This document shows, one piece after another, positions 7,162-15,154 of a stretch of 38,217 bases of DNA; the stretch's first letter is position 1; each line of letters begins with the position of its first letter. A model generated the notes under the pieces. The model was not told the DNA's origin, made no database searches, and worked only from the letters and a program-made list of their open reading frames with translations. The position numbers and the translations under genes are program-made. This stretch comes from Streptomyces sp. SM10. GTDB lineage: Bacteria > Actinomycetota > Actinomycetes > Streptomycetales > Streptomycetaceae. The stretch covers positions 1-38,217 of the forward strand of contig NZ_NEUF01000096.1 in NCBI RefSeq assembly GCF_002910915.1, given 5' to 3'.

Positions 7162-8462
7162 GACGCCTCTTCCCTCCCCGCACCGCCCGGTGCGGCGGGA
7201 TCGCTCGGGCCGGGACGCAACGGGAGTTCGGCGGTCACCCGGAAGCCGCCGTCCGGCCGTGGGCCCGCGTCGATCGTGCCGCCCAGCGCCGCGGCCCGCT
7301 CCCGCATCCCGACGAGCCCGTTCCCACTGCCCCCTGCGTCGCCGTCCGTCGCGGGGCCCTCGTCGTCCACGACGATCCCGAGCGTCGCGTCGCCGTACGC
7401 GATCCGGACGTGTGCGGTACGCGATCCGGAGTGCCGCACCACGTTGGTCAGGGCTTCCTGCACGATGCGGAAGGCGGCGAGGCCGGTACCGGGCGGGACC
7501 GGCCCCTGCGCCCCGGCGCCAGCGACCGTGACGGTGAGACCTGCCGCGGCGGCCTGGTCGACCAGCTCGGGCAGCCGGTCCAGGCCGGGGGCCGGGGCAC
7601 GGGGGGCGTCGCCGGGGGCCCTGAGGTTCTCCAGCACCTGGCGCACCTCGCCGAGCGCCTCCTTGCTGGCGGACTTGATCGTGGTGAGAGCCGTACGGGC
7701 CTGTTCGGGATCGGAGTCGAGCAGGGCCAGCCCCACTCCGGCCTGGACGTTGATGACGGAGATGCTGTGGGCCAGGACGTCGTGGAGTTCACGTGCCATG
7801 CGCAGGCGCTCCTCGTCGGCCCGCCGCTTCTCCGCGGCGGCGCGCTCGGCCCTGGCCGCGGCCCACTGCTCACGGCGCACCCGCAGGAGCTCCGCGGCGG
7901 CGACGACCGCGACGACCCAGGCCGTGACGAAGGCTTCCTGGCTCCAGGGCGCCGGGCCGTCGCCCTCCGGCGGCAGCCACCGGTACAGCCAGTGCGCGGC
8001 CAGCAGGTGCCCCGCCCACAGCGTGCCCAGCGACCACCACGCCGCCTTGCGGTGCCCGGACACGATCGCGCCGAAGCAGCCGACGGCGACGGCGAGGAAG
8101 ACGGGGCCGTACGGATACCCCAGCGCGAGGTAGACGAGCGTCGCGGCGCATGTGCCGGCGACGGCGGCGACAGGATGACGGTGCCGGACGAGCAGTACGG
8201 CGACCGCCGCGAGCAGCAGCAGCCGGGCGGCGATCCCCAGCGGTTCGCGGCCCTGGCCGTGGGCGGCGACGGTGGTACCTCCCATGACGATCACGCCGAC
8301 CACGACGGTCGAGACCCACGGCAGGCGGTCACCGCGCGTCCAGGGACTGCCGGAACGGCCACCGTCGTCCTGCCGCACGCCCCACGGAGGCCCGTGGCCG
8401 GCCCATCGGCCGCCCCGGGCCGGGCGGGGACCCGCACTCCGGTGCGCTCGCTTCTGGTGCAT
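7158..8462 (-). CDS. Sensor histidine kinase (NarL-type partner, HisKA_3)
   Basis: A 434-residue membrane sensor kinase. After a long basic N-terminus it has several hydrophobic segments between about residues 48 and 192, then a short coiled coil rich in Arg/Glu/Ala. The HisKA_3 box RELHDVLAHSIS follows, with the phospho-acceptor His227. The HATPase domain shows EALTNVVRHSG as the N box and GNGLVGMRERAAALGG as the G box. It phosphorylates the response regulator encoded downstream, whose start overlaps its stop. No large extracellular sensor domain is visible, so the signal is probably sensed in or near the membrane. The start is uncertain: ATG 8462 gives a 45-residue Gly/Pro/Arg-rich leader that may not be translated. 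Confidence 0.93.
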   Translation of the reverse strand: MHQKRAHRSAGPRPARGGRWAGHGPPWGVRQDDGGRSGSPWTRGDRLPWVSTVVVGVIVMGGTTVAAHGQGREPLGIAARLLLLAAVAVLLVRHRHPVAAVAGTCAATLVYLALGYPYGPVFLAVAVGCFGAIVSGHRKAAWWSLGTLWAGHLLAAHWLYRWLPPEGDGPAPWSQEAFVTAWVVAVVAAAELLRVRREQWAAARAERAAAEKRRADEERLRMARELHDVLAHSISVINVQAGVGLALLDSDPEQARTALTTIKSASKEALGEVRQVLENLRAPGDAPRAPAPGLDRLPELVDQAAAAGLTVTVAGAGAQGPVPPGTGLAAFRIVQEALTNVVRHSGSRTAHVRIAYGDATLGIVVDDEGPATDGDAGGSGNGLVGMRERAAALGGTIDAGPRPDGGFRVTAELPLRPGPSDPAAPGGAGREEAS

Positions 8463-8640
8463 ACGGCCACGCTAGACGCGCGGGCCCCCTGTGCACGTCA
8501 GCCGGGCGTGGTGGTCCCGCGTACTCCCCGTGGAGTACCTGCCCGGCCGGGTGCCCGCAGAAAGGCCCGTCGACCTCCGCACAGCAGGGTCACGGAAGCG
8601 CCCGGGGTGTCGTGGTGAGCGCGCGCAGGTGGCCCTGCGA

Positions 8641-8687
8641 CCCGGTGGCCCGGTGGCCCGGTGGCCCGGTGGCCCGGTGGCCCGGTG
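8641..8687. repeat. 8-bp tandem repeat array (CCCGGTGG)
   Basis: Five perfect copies of the octamer CCCGGTGG followed by a seven-base partial copy. It lies in the 314-base gap between the histidine-kinase start (8462) and the end of the TetR gene (8777). The unit length is not a multiple of three and no gene covers it. Such simple arrays change copy number by replication slippage. Confidence 0.85.
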
Positions 8688-8722
8688 CGGCGAACGGCCC
8701 GGCGGGCGTGCTGGTGCGCCGC

Positions 8723-8762
8723 TTTGCTGCCTTGCTGCCTTGCTGCCTTGCTGCCTTGCTGC
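8723..8762. repeat. 8-bp tandem repeat array (CTTGCTGC)
   Basis: Four perfect copies of CTTGCTGC preceded by one copy with a single mismatch (TTTGCTGC). It has the same period as the CCCGGTGG array 36 bases to the left but an unrelated sequence. It ends 14 bases before the TetR stop codon. Apart from the two arrays, nothing else recognisable is seen in the 8463-8776 gap, which must also hold the kinase promoter. Confidence 0.85.
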
Positions 8763-8776
8763 CGTGTGAACGCGCG

Positions 8777-9514
8777 TCAGGCCCGTGCGGCGTCGGCCGC
8801 GGCCGACGTACGGCCGTCCAGCAGGCCCACCGAGTGTCCGAGTTCGTGCACCGCGTGCCGGAAGAGCTGTTCGCGTGCCTCGACGACCCGGTTGAACTGG
8901 CCGAAGAGCTCGAAGGAGATCAGCCCGAAGAGCTGGGCCCACGCGGAGACGAGGGCGGCCACGACGGCCGGCGGGAGGTCGGGAGCCAGATCCGCCGCCA
9001 TGCGTGCGGCCTCGGGGCGCAGCGCGGGATCCACCGGGGGCAGGGCGAGACCCCCGGCGAGGTGGGCGTCCCGGACGACGGAGATGAGGACCTGGCCCAC
9101 CCGCGACGCGGGGCCGACGGTGTCCTGCGGGGCGGCATATCCGGGGACGGGCGAGCCGTAGATCAGCGCGTACTCGTGGGGGTGGCCCAGCGCCCACTCC
9201 CGCACGGCGCAGCTGACCGCCGTCCAGCGGGCGGCAGGGGAGATCGCCCCGGCCGGGGCACCCGCCTCCGCGCGCGCGGTCTCCGCGGCTTCGCCCACCG
9301 CGTCGTACGCGTCGACGATGAGAGCGGTCAGGAGGTCGTCGCGGCTCGGGAAGTAGCGGTAGAGCGCGGAGGACACCATGCCCAGTTCGCGGGCGACGGC
9401 GCGCAGGGAGAGCTTCGCGGCGCCTTCGGCAGCCAGTTGCTTCCTGGCCTCGTCCTTGATCGCCGCGGTGACTTCGACTCGGGCGCGTTCTCGGGCTCCT
9501 CGAATGGTGCTCAT
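8777..9514 (-). CDS. TetR/AcrR family repressor with WHG-type C-terminal domain
   Basis: A 245-residue TetR-family regulator. The N-terminal helix-turn-helix is clear (LSLRAVARELGMVSSALYRYF, with SRDDLLTALI after it). The C-terminal ligand domain has AVREWALGHPHEYALIYGSP, typical of the WHG subgroup. The frame continues 16 codons upstream, but the ATG at 9514 begins the usual MSTIRGARERARVEV start. It is divergent from an F420-type oxidoreductase, and two identical 15-base dyads lie in the 127 bases between them. Autoregulation and control of the oxidoreductase are therefore very likely. The ligand is unknown. Confidence 0.92.
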   Translation of the reverse strand: MSTIRGARERARVEVTAAIKDEARKQLAAEGAAKLSLRAVARELGMVSSALYRYFPSRDDLLTALIVDAYDAVGEAAETARAEAGAPAGAISPAARWTAVSCAVREWALGHPHEYALIYGSPVPGYAAPQDTVGPASRVGQVLISVVRDAHLAGGLALPPVDPALRPEAARMAADLAPDLPPAVVAALVSAWAQLFGLISFELFGQFNRVVEAREQLFRHAVHELGHSVGLLDGRTSAAADAARA

Positions 9515-9553
9515 GACAGCAGTCTGCCACGGAATCGGAGCACCGAACAAAAA

Positions 9554-9568
9554 CGAGAGCACCGCTCT
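9554..9568. promoter_or_regulatory. Putative TetR operator copy 1 (AGAGC-N3-GCTCT)
   Basis: The 15-mer CGAGAGCACCGCTCT contains the perfect dyad AGAGC-ACC-GCTCT. It lies 40 bases upstream of the TetR ATG, in position to repress the TetR promoter. An identical 15-mer occurs at 9607-9621. Confidence 0.75.
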
Positions 9569-9606
9569 TGCTTTAGCGCACCACGCTCATGCACACTGAT
9601 CTCAAG

Positions 9607-9621
9607 CGAGAGCACCGCTCT
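9607..9621. promoter_or_regulatory. Putative TetR operator copy 2 (AGAGC-N3-GCTCT)
   Basis: Identical to the copy at 9554-9568, 53 bases (about five helical turns) away and 21 bases upstream of the oxidoreductase ATG. Its position would block transcription of the oxidoreductase. A repeated exact 15-mer with internal dyad between divergent genes is strong circumstantial evidence for a TetR operator pair. Confidence 0.75.
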
Positions 9622-9641
9622 CCCTGTGGGCGGGAGTCCCC

Positions 9642-10097
9642 ATGTCGCAGCAGCCGTACTACCTTCGGGCCAACGCCTCCGCGCAGCGGATGAACAGCAT
9701 CGTCGGATGGCTCGCCCGCCACGGCATCAGCCTCCTCGGTTCCGCGGAGATGTCGGTGCGGGGCCGCAAGAGCGGCCGGATGCAGCGCATCCCCGTGAAC
9801 CTTCACCAGCACGAGGGCGCCCAGTACCTGGTCTCCGCCCGCGGCCACTCGCAGTGGGTGCGCAACATGCGCGTGGCGGGCGCCGGAGAGCTGAAGGTGG
9901 GCCGGAAGACCCGCACGTTCACCGCCGTCGAGATCGCGGACGACGAGCAGAAGATGCGGATCCTCCGCGCCTACCTGAAGCGATGGGGGTGGGAGGTCAA
10001 CCAGTACTTCCAGGGCGTCACCGCGAAGTCGACCGACGCCGAGATCCTCGCCGCCTGCCCCGACCACCCCGTCTTCCGGATCACGGTCGAGAACTGA
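9642..10097 (+). CDS. Deazaflavin (F420)-dependent nitroreductase-family oxidoreductase
   Basis: A 151-residue protein of the Ddn-like deazaflavin-dependent nitroreductase family, a split-barrel fold that uses F420H2. Recognisable segments are SVRGRKSGRMQRIPVNLHQ, the usual cofactor-phosphate region, and YLVSARGHSQWVRNMRVAG. Family members reduce quinones, nitro compounds or other activated double bonds; the substrate is unknown. Two copies of a TetR-type operator precede it, the nearer ending 20 bases before the ATG, so it is very likely controlled by the divergent TetR regulator. Its last 17 bases overlap, in the opposite direction, the end of the geranylgeranyl-reductase-type gene. Confidence 0.88.
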   Translation: MSQQPYYLRANASAQRMNSIVGWLARHGISLLGSAEMSVRGRKSGRMQRIPVNLHQHEGAQYLVSARGHSQWVRNMRVAGAGELKVGRKTRTFTAVEIADDEQKMRILRAYLKRWGWEVNQYFQGVTAKSTDAEILAACPDHPVFRITVEN

Positions 10098-11346
10098 CCC
10101 GGTCCTCGCCCCGGCGGTCCATCATGTGCAGCGCCCGCTGCGCCAGGGGGTGCGAACGGACCAGCTCGGCCAGCGAGGTCGTCCCCCGGGTGATCCCCGC
10201 GAACGCGTTCCAGGCGGGGCGGAAGCCGGTCAGCACGGCGTGCAGGAGACCGGGGCGCCGTTCGAAGAGCTTGAGCATGCGGCGGCCGACGCTCATCTCC
10301 ACACCGAGCCCGGCCTTGATGGCGAACGCGTAGTTGAGCGCCTGCCGCCGGGCGTCGACCGCGTCGTGCGACTCCGCGATGCGGACCGCCCACTCACCGG
10401 CGAGCCGCCCGGACCTCAGGGCGAAGGAGATGCCCTCCCTGGTCCACGGCTCCAGCAGGCCCGCCGCGTCACCGCAGACCACCACCCGTCCTCGGGAGAG
10501 CGGCGAGTCGTCGCTGCGGCACCGGGTCAGATGACCGGAGGAGACCGACGGTTCGAATCCGGCGAGACCGAGCCGGCCGACGAAGTCCTCCAGATACCGC
10601 TTCGTCCCCGCCCCGTCGCCGCGCGCCGAGATCACCCCCACGGTGAGCGTGTCGCCCTTGGGGAAGACCCAGCCGTAACTCCCGGGCATCGGGCCCCAGT
10701 CGATGAGCACCCGGCCCGCCCAGTCCTCGGCTACCGTCTCCGGGACCGGGATCTCCGCCTCGAGCCCGAGGTCCACCTGGTCGAGCTTCACGCCGACATG
10801 GGCTCCTATGCGGCCCGCGCTGCCGTCCGCGCCGACGACGGCCCGGGTGAGCACCGTCTCACCACCGGAGAGCACCACGGCCACCGTACGCCGGTCGGGG
10901 ACCGCGGGGCCGTGCTGCTCCACCCGCGTCACCGTCGCACCCGTCCGGAGCTCGGCGCCCGCCTTCTGAGCCTCCTCCACCAGGCCGGCGTCGAACTCCG
11001 GACGGTTGATCAGCCCGAAGAGCATGCGCCTGGACCTGCGGGTGCGGGACAGCTTCCCGTTGAGCGAGAAGGTGACCGCGTGGATCCGGTCCTTCAGGGG
11101 CAGTTCGAATCCGGGCGGCAGTGAGTCCCGCGAGAAGCCGATGATCCCCCCGCCGCACGTCTTGTACCGGGGGATCTCCGCCTTCTCCAACAACAGCACC
11201 CGCCGGCCCGCCACCGCTGCGGCATACGCCGCGGAGGCTCCGGCCGGGCCCGCGCCGACCACGACGACGTCCCATACCGAGGACTCCTGCGGTACCGACG
11301 ACGACTCTTCCGGCTCACGTCCGGCGTCTGCGTTCTCGCTGCTCAC
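10081..11346 (-). CDS. Geranylgeranyl reductase family FAD-dependent oxidoreductase
   Basis: A flavoprotein of about 421 residues. It has a Rossmann FAD motif (VVVVGAGPAGASAAYAAA), the RYKTCGGGI segment characteristic of geranylgeranyl reductases, a GSYGWVFPKGD stretch, and a second FAD motif GRVVVCGDAAGLLEPWTREGISFALRSG. The family saturates isoprenoid double bonds in quinones or lipids; the actual substrate is unknown. It is convergent with the F420-type oxidoreductase, overlapping by 17 bases. I chose the GTG at 11346 because family members begin with MSSEN-like sequence there. An upstream GTG at 11391, preceded by AGGA, would add 15 residues and cannot be excluded. Confidence 0.88.
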   Translation of the reverse strand: MSSENADAGREPEESSSVPQESSVWDVVVVGAGPAGASAAYAAAVAGRRVLLLEKAEIPRYKTCGGGIIGFSRDSLPPGFELPLKDRIHAVTFSLNGKLSRTRRSRRMLFGLINRPEFDAGLVEEAQKAGAELRTGATVTRVEQHGPAVPDRRTVAVVLSGGETVLTRAVVGADGSAGRIGAHVGVKLDQVDLGLEAEIPVPETVAEDWAGRVLIDWGPMPGSYGWVFPKGDTLTVGVISARGDGAGTKRYLEDFVGRLGLAGFEPSVSSGHLTRCRSDDSPLSRGRVVVCGDAAGLLEPWTREGISFALRSGRLAGEWAVRIAESHDAVDARRQALNYAFAIKAGLGVEMSVGRRMLKLFERRPGLLHAVLTGFRPAWNAFAGITRGTTSLAELVRSHPLAQRALHMMDRRGEDRVSSRP

Positions 11347-11540
11347 GATGTGCTTCTGCTCCCGATCCGACCTGTGGCCCCAGCTGCTCACGGCATCCTA
11401 CGGCGCGCCGCGGCCGAACTCCGCTGTGGGAGGATCAGCCATGAATTCGTCGTACACGCGACGTCGCATCCACGGCGTCGCCCCCGGCCGCATACACAGC
11501 GCGCCATAGTCCTAACGTCGCACCCACGAGGAGCGTGCCC

Positions 11541-12905
11541 ATGACCGCCCGTCCGATTTCCGAGACCGTTTCCTCGCTGATGCCCCGCGCGAAGACGGAG
11601 CTCGCCGAGTTGGTGGCCTTCCGGTCGGTGGCGGACCCCGCGCAGTTCCCCAGGAGCGAGTGCGAGGCGGCGGCCGGCTGGGTCGCCGACGCGCTGCGCG
11701 CCGAGGACTTCCAGGACGTCGCCCTGCTCGACACGCCCGACGGGACCCGGTCGGTGTACGGCTGGCTGCCCGGCCCGGCCGGTGCCCCGACGGTGCTGCT
11801 CTACGCGCACTACGACGTGCAGCCGCCGCTCGACGAGTCCGCCTGGCTCTCCCCGCCGTTCGAGCTGACCGAACGCGACGGCCGCTGGTTCGGACGGGGC
11901 GCCGCGGACTGCAAGGGCGGCTTCATCATGCATCTGCTCGCGCTCCGCGCCCTCAAGGCGAACGGGGGCGTCCCGGTCTCCGTCAAGGTGATCGCGGAGG
12001 GCTCGGAGGAACAGGGCACGGGCGGCCTCGAACAGTACGCCGAGGCGCACCCGGAGCTGCTGGCCGCCGACACGATCGTCATCGGCGACACGGGCAACTT
12101 CCGCGTCGGGCTGCCGACCGTCACCGCGACCCTGCGGGGCATGACCATGCTGCGGGTGACGCTGGAAACCCTCGAAGGCAACCTGCACTCCGGACAGTTC
12201 GGGGGCGCCGCCCCGGACGCGCTGGCCGCGATGATCCAGCTGCTGGCCTCGCTGCGGTCCGAGGACGGCACGACCACGGTCGACGGGCTCGCGACGGGTG
12301 CCGAGTGGGACGGGCTGCAGTACCCGGAGGGCGAGTTCCGCAAGGACGCCAGGGTGCTCGACGGTGTGGAACTCATCGGAACGGGTACGGTCGCCGACCG
12401 GATCTGGGCCCGCCCCGCGGTCACCGTCATCGGCATCGACTGCCCGCCGGTGGTCGGCGCCACCCCGTCGCTGCAGGCGAACGCACGGGCGCAGGTCAGT
12501 CTGCGGGTGCCGCCCGGCCAGGACGCCGCCGAGGCGACGAAGCTGCTGACCGCCCACCTCGAGTCGCACGCCCCCTGGGGCGCACGGGTCCGCGTCGAAC
12601 AGGTCGGCCAGGGGCAGCCGTTCCGGGCCGACACGACCAGCCCCGCCTACACCTCGATGGCAGAGGCCATGCGACTCGCGTACCCGGGTGAGGAGATGCA
12701 GTCCTCCGGCATGGGCGGCTCCATCCCGCTCTGCAACACCCTCGCCGCGCTCTACCCGCAGGCGGAGATCCTGCTCATCGGGCTGAGCGAGCCCGAGGCG
12801 CAGATCCACGCGGTGAACGAGAGCGTGTCCCCCGAGGAACTGGAGCGGCTCTCGGTCGCCGAGGCGCTGTTCCTGCGCAACTACGCGGATTCCAAGAAGG
12901 GCTGA
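11541..12905 (+). CDS. M20 family dipeptidase/metallopeptidase
   Basis: A 454-residue zinc peptidase of the M20 family, dipeptidase subgroup, expected to cleave di- or short peptides in the cytoplasm. Metal and catalytic residues are in place: YAHYDVQPP (His90, Asp92), GRGAADCKGG (Asp123), EGSEEQG (Glu156 as general base, Glu157), GDTGN (Asp183), and the late His in QIHAVNES. The lid/dimerisation domain spans roughly residues 195-340. The ATG at 11541 has AGGAG seven bases upstream and is preferred over the in-frame GTG at 11535. It is divergent from the geranylgeranyl-reductase-type gene. Short hairpins after the stop (12909-12950) may end transcription. Confidence 0.93.
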   Translation: MTARPISETVSSLMPRAKTELAELVAFRSVADPAQFPRSECEAAAGWVADALRAEDFQDVALLDTPDGTRSVYGWLPGPAGAPTVLLYAHYDVQPPLDESAWLSPPFELTERDGRWFGRGAADCKGGFIMHLLALRALKANGGVPVSVKVIAEGSEEQGTGGLEQYAEAHPELLAADTIVIGDTGNFRVGLPTVTATLRGMTMLRVTLETLEGNLHSGQFGGAAPDALAAMIQLLASLRSEDGTTTVDGLATGAEWDGLQYPEGEFRKDARVLDGVELIGTGTVADRIWARPAVTVIGIDCPPVVGATPSLQANARAQVSLRVPPGQDAAEATKLLTAHLESHAPWGARVRVEQVGQGQPFRADTTSPAYTSMAEAMRLAYPGEEMQSSGMGGSIPLCNTLAALYPQAEILLIGLSEPEAQIHAVNESVSPEELERLSVAEALFLRNYADSKKG

Positions 12906-12908
12906 GGG

Positions 12909-12933
12909 CGCGTACGGGCCCGCGCGGTACGCG
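12909..12933 (+). terminator. Hairpin after the M20 peptidase gene
   Basis: A seven-base perfect stem (CGCGTAC / GTACGCG) around an 11-base loop, three bases after the peptidase stop codon. A second short hairpin (CGGGCG-AAGT-CGCCCG, 12935-12950) follows at once. No T-run follows, as is common in Streptomyces, so termination is an inference. Confidence 0.35.
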
Positions 12934-12998
12934 TCGGGCGAAGTCGCCCGGAACGAAATCCCGGGCGGCTGACCGCCTGCCGTCCGTACGTTCTCCGC

Positions 12999-13683
12999 AT
13001 GGACATCGTCGAGGCACTCCCGCAGCTGCACGTGTTCCGCTTCCCGATCGGTCAAGCCTGCCTCTGGCGTGACGGCGCGGATCTGACCCTGGTCGACGCG
13101 GGCGGCCGGCATGCGGCGGCCGCCGTCGAGGACGGTGTGCGCGGGCTCGGGCTGGATCCGGCGGACCGTCCTCACCCACGGCCGCCGCGACCACTACGGG
13201 GCCGCACAGGAGCTCGCCGACCGCCATGGCTCGGAGGTCCTGGCCCACCGGGCGGAAGCCTCGTACGTCCGGGGCGAGGAGCCTGTCCCCGAACCCGTAC
13301 CGCACGCCTGGGAACGGCCCCTGTACGTCCACGCGCTGACGGTCACCGAGGCACCGCCCACGCGCGTCGACCAGGAGCTGGGGGACGGCGACGAGCTGTC
13401 CTTCGGGGATGGCGCACGGGTGGTGCACTCCCCCGGTCACACCCCCGGCTCCATCGGCGTCCACCCGCCGGGCCACGGTGTCCTGTTCACCGGGGGCTCC
13501 GTGGCCGGGTGGGCCGGTTGATACAGGGAGTGTTCAACACCGACCACGCACAGGCGCGGTCTTCCCTTCCGCCCGCTCGCCGCCCTCGCGCCCTCGGTCG
13601 CCTGCTTCGGGCACGGTGACCCGCTCACCGTCGACGCGCCGGCCGTCCTGCGGGCCGCCGCGGAGTGCACGGCGGCCGCATGA
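12999..13683 (+). pseudogene. MBL-fold metallo-hydrolase, three frameshifts and lost metal ligands
   Basis: Translation follows the MBL-fold hydrolase family only by changing frame three times. The start (MDIVEALPQLHVFRFPIGQACLWRDG-type sequence) runs to about 13157. The next part (RRTVLTHGRRDHYG to FTGGSVAGWAG) is in a second frame to about 13515. LIQGVFNTDHAQA returns to the first frame to about 13560, and FRPLAALAPSVACFGHGDP runs in the second to a stop at 13683. The HxHxDH zinc motif reads H-G-R-R-D-H, so the second His is Arg, and the expected Asp in the FTGD motif is Gly. Frameshifts plus two lost ligands make this a decayed gene, not a sequencing artefact. It converges with the P-loop/NUDIX gene two bases further on. 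Confidence 0.8.
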
Positions 13684-13684
13684 C

Positions 13685-14728
13685 CTACCTGCTGCCCACG
13701 GGCTCCCCGGCCTCCAGGTTCAGTACGGTGGACCGCTCCCGGGCCCGCAGCGCCCAGCGGAGCCGTTCGAAGCGGGTCGGCGGGAGCAGGCCGGCCGCCT
13801 CGGCCTCGGTGACGAACCGCCAAGCGCGCAGCTCCGAACCCGGCAGCAGCAGTCGTGCGGCCTCCTCGGCGCGCAGTCGACCGCCGTCGAACAGGAAGCG
13901 GAGTCCTCCGTACGCGGGCGGCTTCGGCGCCTCCCAGTCGACCACCAGGAGCGTCGGCACCGTGTCCAGTTGGAGCCCGAGCTCCTCCGCGACCTCCCGG
14001 ACCCCCGCCTGCGCCGGGGCCTCTCCCGCTTCCACCACGCCACCGGGGAACTCCCAGCCCGGCTTGTAGGTGGGGTCGACCAGCAGCACCCGGTCCTGCT
14101 CGTCGAAGAGCAGCACTCCGGAGGCGACGGTCTCCGCGCGCGGCTCGGGTGTCTGGACTATCCCGCACTCCCCGGCCTCACCGGTGCGCACCGCGTAGGC
14201 GATCCGCTCGGCCGTCTCGTACGGGGTGAGCGCGCTGGTGTCGATCGTGTGGGCGTCCGCCGTGATCCATCCCAGCGCCGCCCGGTAGGGCTCGATGTGC
14301 TCGTAGGCCCACTGCCTGATCCGCTCGCTGCGCCCGGGATCGTCGGCGAGATCCTCACGCCCGGCGATCCGTCTTCGCAGGATCGTTTCCTCCGGCGCGA
14401 GCAGAATGTGGCGCACCGGTATGCGCCGGGAGGCGAGTCCGCCGAATATCTCGTCGCGGTACTCCTGCCTGAGCAGGGTCATCGGCACCACGAGCACCCC
14501 GGGGACCTCGGCGAGGAGCGCGGCGGCGGTATCGACGACCAGACGCCGCCATATCGGCAGGTCCTGGAAGTCGGTCACCTCGGCGAGCTTCTTCTGGGGC
14601 AGCAGTTCGCGCAGTCCCCCGCCGGTCAGTTCGGGGTCGTAGAAGGTGCTGTTCGGGATCAGATCGATCAGTTCGCACGCGGCGCTGGTCTTGCCCGCAC
14701 TGAACGCACCGTTGATCCAGACGATCAC
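13685..14728 (-). CDS. P-loop (TmrB-like) NTPase fused to a NUDIX hydrolase
   Basis: A 347-residue two-domain protein. Residues 1-185 form a P-loop kinase-like domain with Walker A GAFSAGKT (7-14), an LLAPEETILRRRI segment and an Arg-rich lid, resembling TmrB/ATP-binding small-molecule kinases. Residues 200-340 are a NUDIX hydrolase with a complete NUDIX box at 229-251 (Gx5E then REVAEELG). Both active sites look intact. A natural reading is phosphorylation of a small molecule coupled to hydrolysis of a nucleoside-diphosphate-linked compound, but the substrate is unknown. The start ATG at 14728 places the P-loop at the very N-terminus, as usual for this group. No obvious operon partner exists. 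Confidence 0.88.
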   Translation of the reverse strand: MIVWINGAFSAGKTSAACELIDLIPNSTFYDPELTGGGLRELLPQKKLAEVTDFQDLPIWRRLVVDTAAALLAEVPGVLVVPMTLLRQEYRDEIFGGLASRRIPVRHILLAPEETILRRRIAGREDLADDPGRSERIRQWAYEHIEPYRAALGWITADAHTIDTSALTPYETAERIAYAVRTGEAGECGIVQTPEPRAETVASGVLLFDEQDRVLLVDPTYKPGWEFPGGVVEAGEAPAQAGVREVAEELGLQLDTVPTLLVVDWEAPKPPAYGGLRFLFDGGRLRAEEAARLLLPGSELRAWRFVTEAEAAGLLPPTRFERLRWALRARERSTVLNLEAGEPVGSR

Positions 14729-14924
14729 GGGTCCCCCTCTTCCGTAGCCCCCTGTGGCTTGCCCGCATCACCCTGCACCGGAAACCCGCCGGGCTGATGC
14801 GGTTGCGCCGGCGTGGCCGCCGGAGTGCGCTCCACGGTACGAATCCGGGCGCCGGCCGGGCCGTGACGGGGGCCGCGGGACGTCGTTGGAGCGGTCAGTC
14901 ACTGGAACGACGAGGGGATGCGCG

Positions 14925-15116
14925 GTGCGTCGCACGGTCATTGAGCAGTTTCCCGCCGGAGGCCCGCGGGGCGCTCGGCCCGCGGAGGAGTTCGCTGCGG
15001 CCCGTCGCGGAGAGGGCATGGCCGCCGAGGTCGTGATGGACCTCGAGCGGGACGCCTTCCTCGTGGTGGTCGACCGGCAGCCGGCGGACCGGGTCCGCCG
15101 ACCCCGAAGAGCCTGA
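14925..15116 (+). CDS. Small conserved-looking hypothetical protein
   Basis: A 63-residue ORF starting at GTG 14925 with a GAGGGG ribosome binding site eight bases upstream. It reads RRTVIEQFPAGGPRGARPAEEFAAARR, then AAEVVMDLERDAFLVVVDRQ and a basic tail. The core resembles small uncharacterised Streptomyces proteins as I remember them; no domain or function can be assigned. The last about 12 residues (ADRVRRPRRA) may be a drifted tail. It sits alone between two minus-strand genes. The 196 bases before it (14729-14924) show nothing recognisable. Confidence 0.5.
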   Translation: MRRTVIEQFPAGGPRGARPAEEFAAARRGEGMAAEVVMDLERDAFLVVVDRQPADRVRRPRRA

Positions 15117-15154
15117 GCTCCGGGCCCGCCCCGGCGGCGGCGGGAGGGCAGGGG

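Noticed and set aside
8612..10333. A 573-residue plus-strand frame running through the 8-bp arrays and the TetR gene
   Set aside because: Antisense to the TetR gene and out of frame with the F420-type oxidoreductase; open only because of GC bias.
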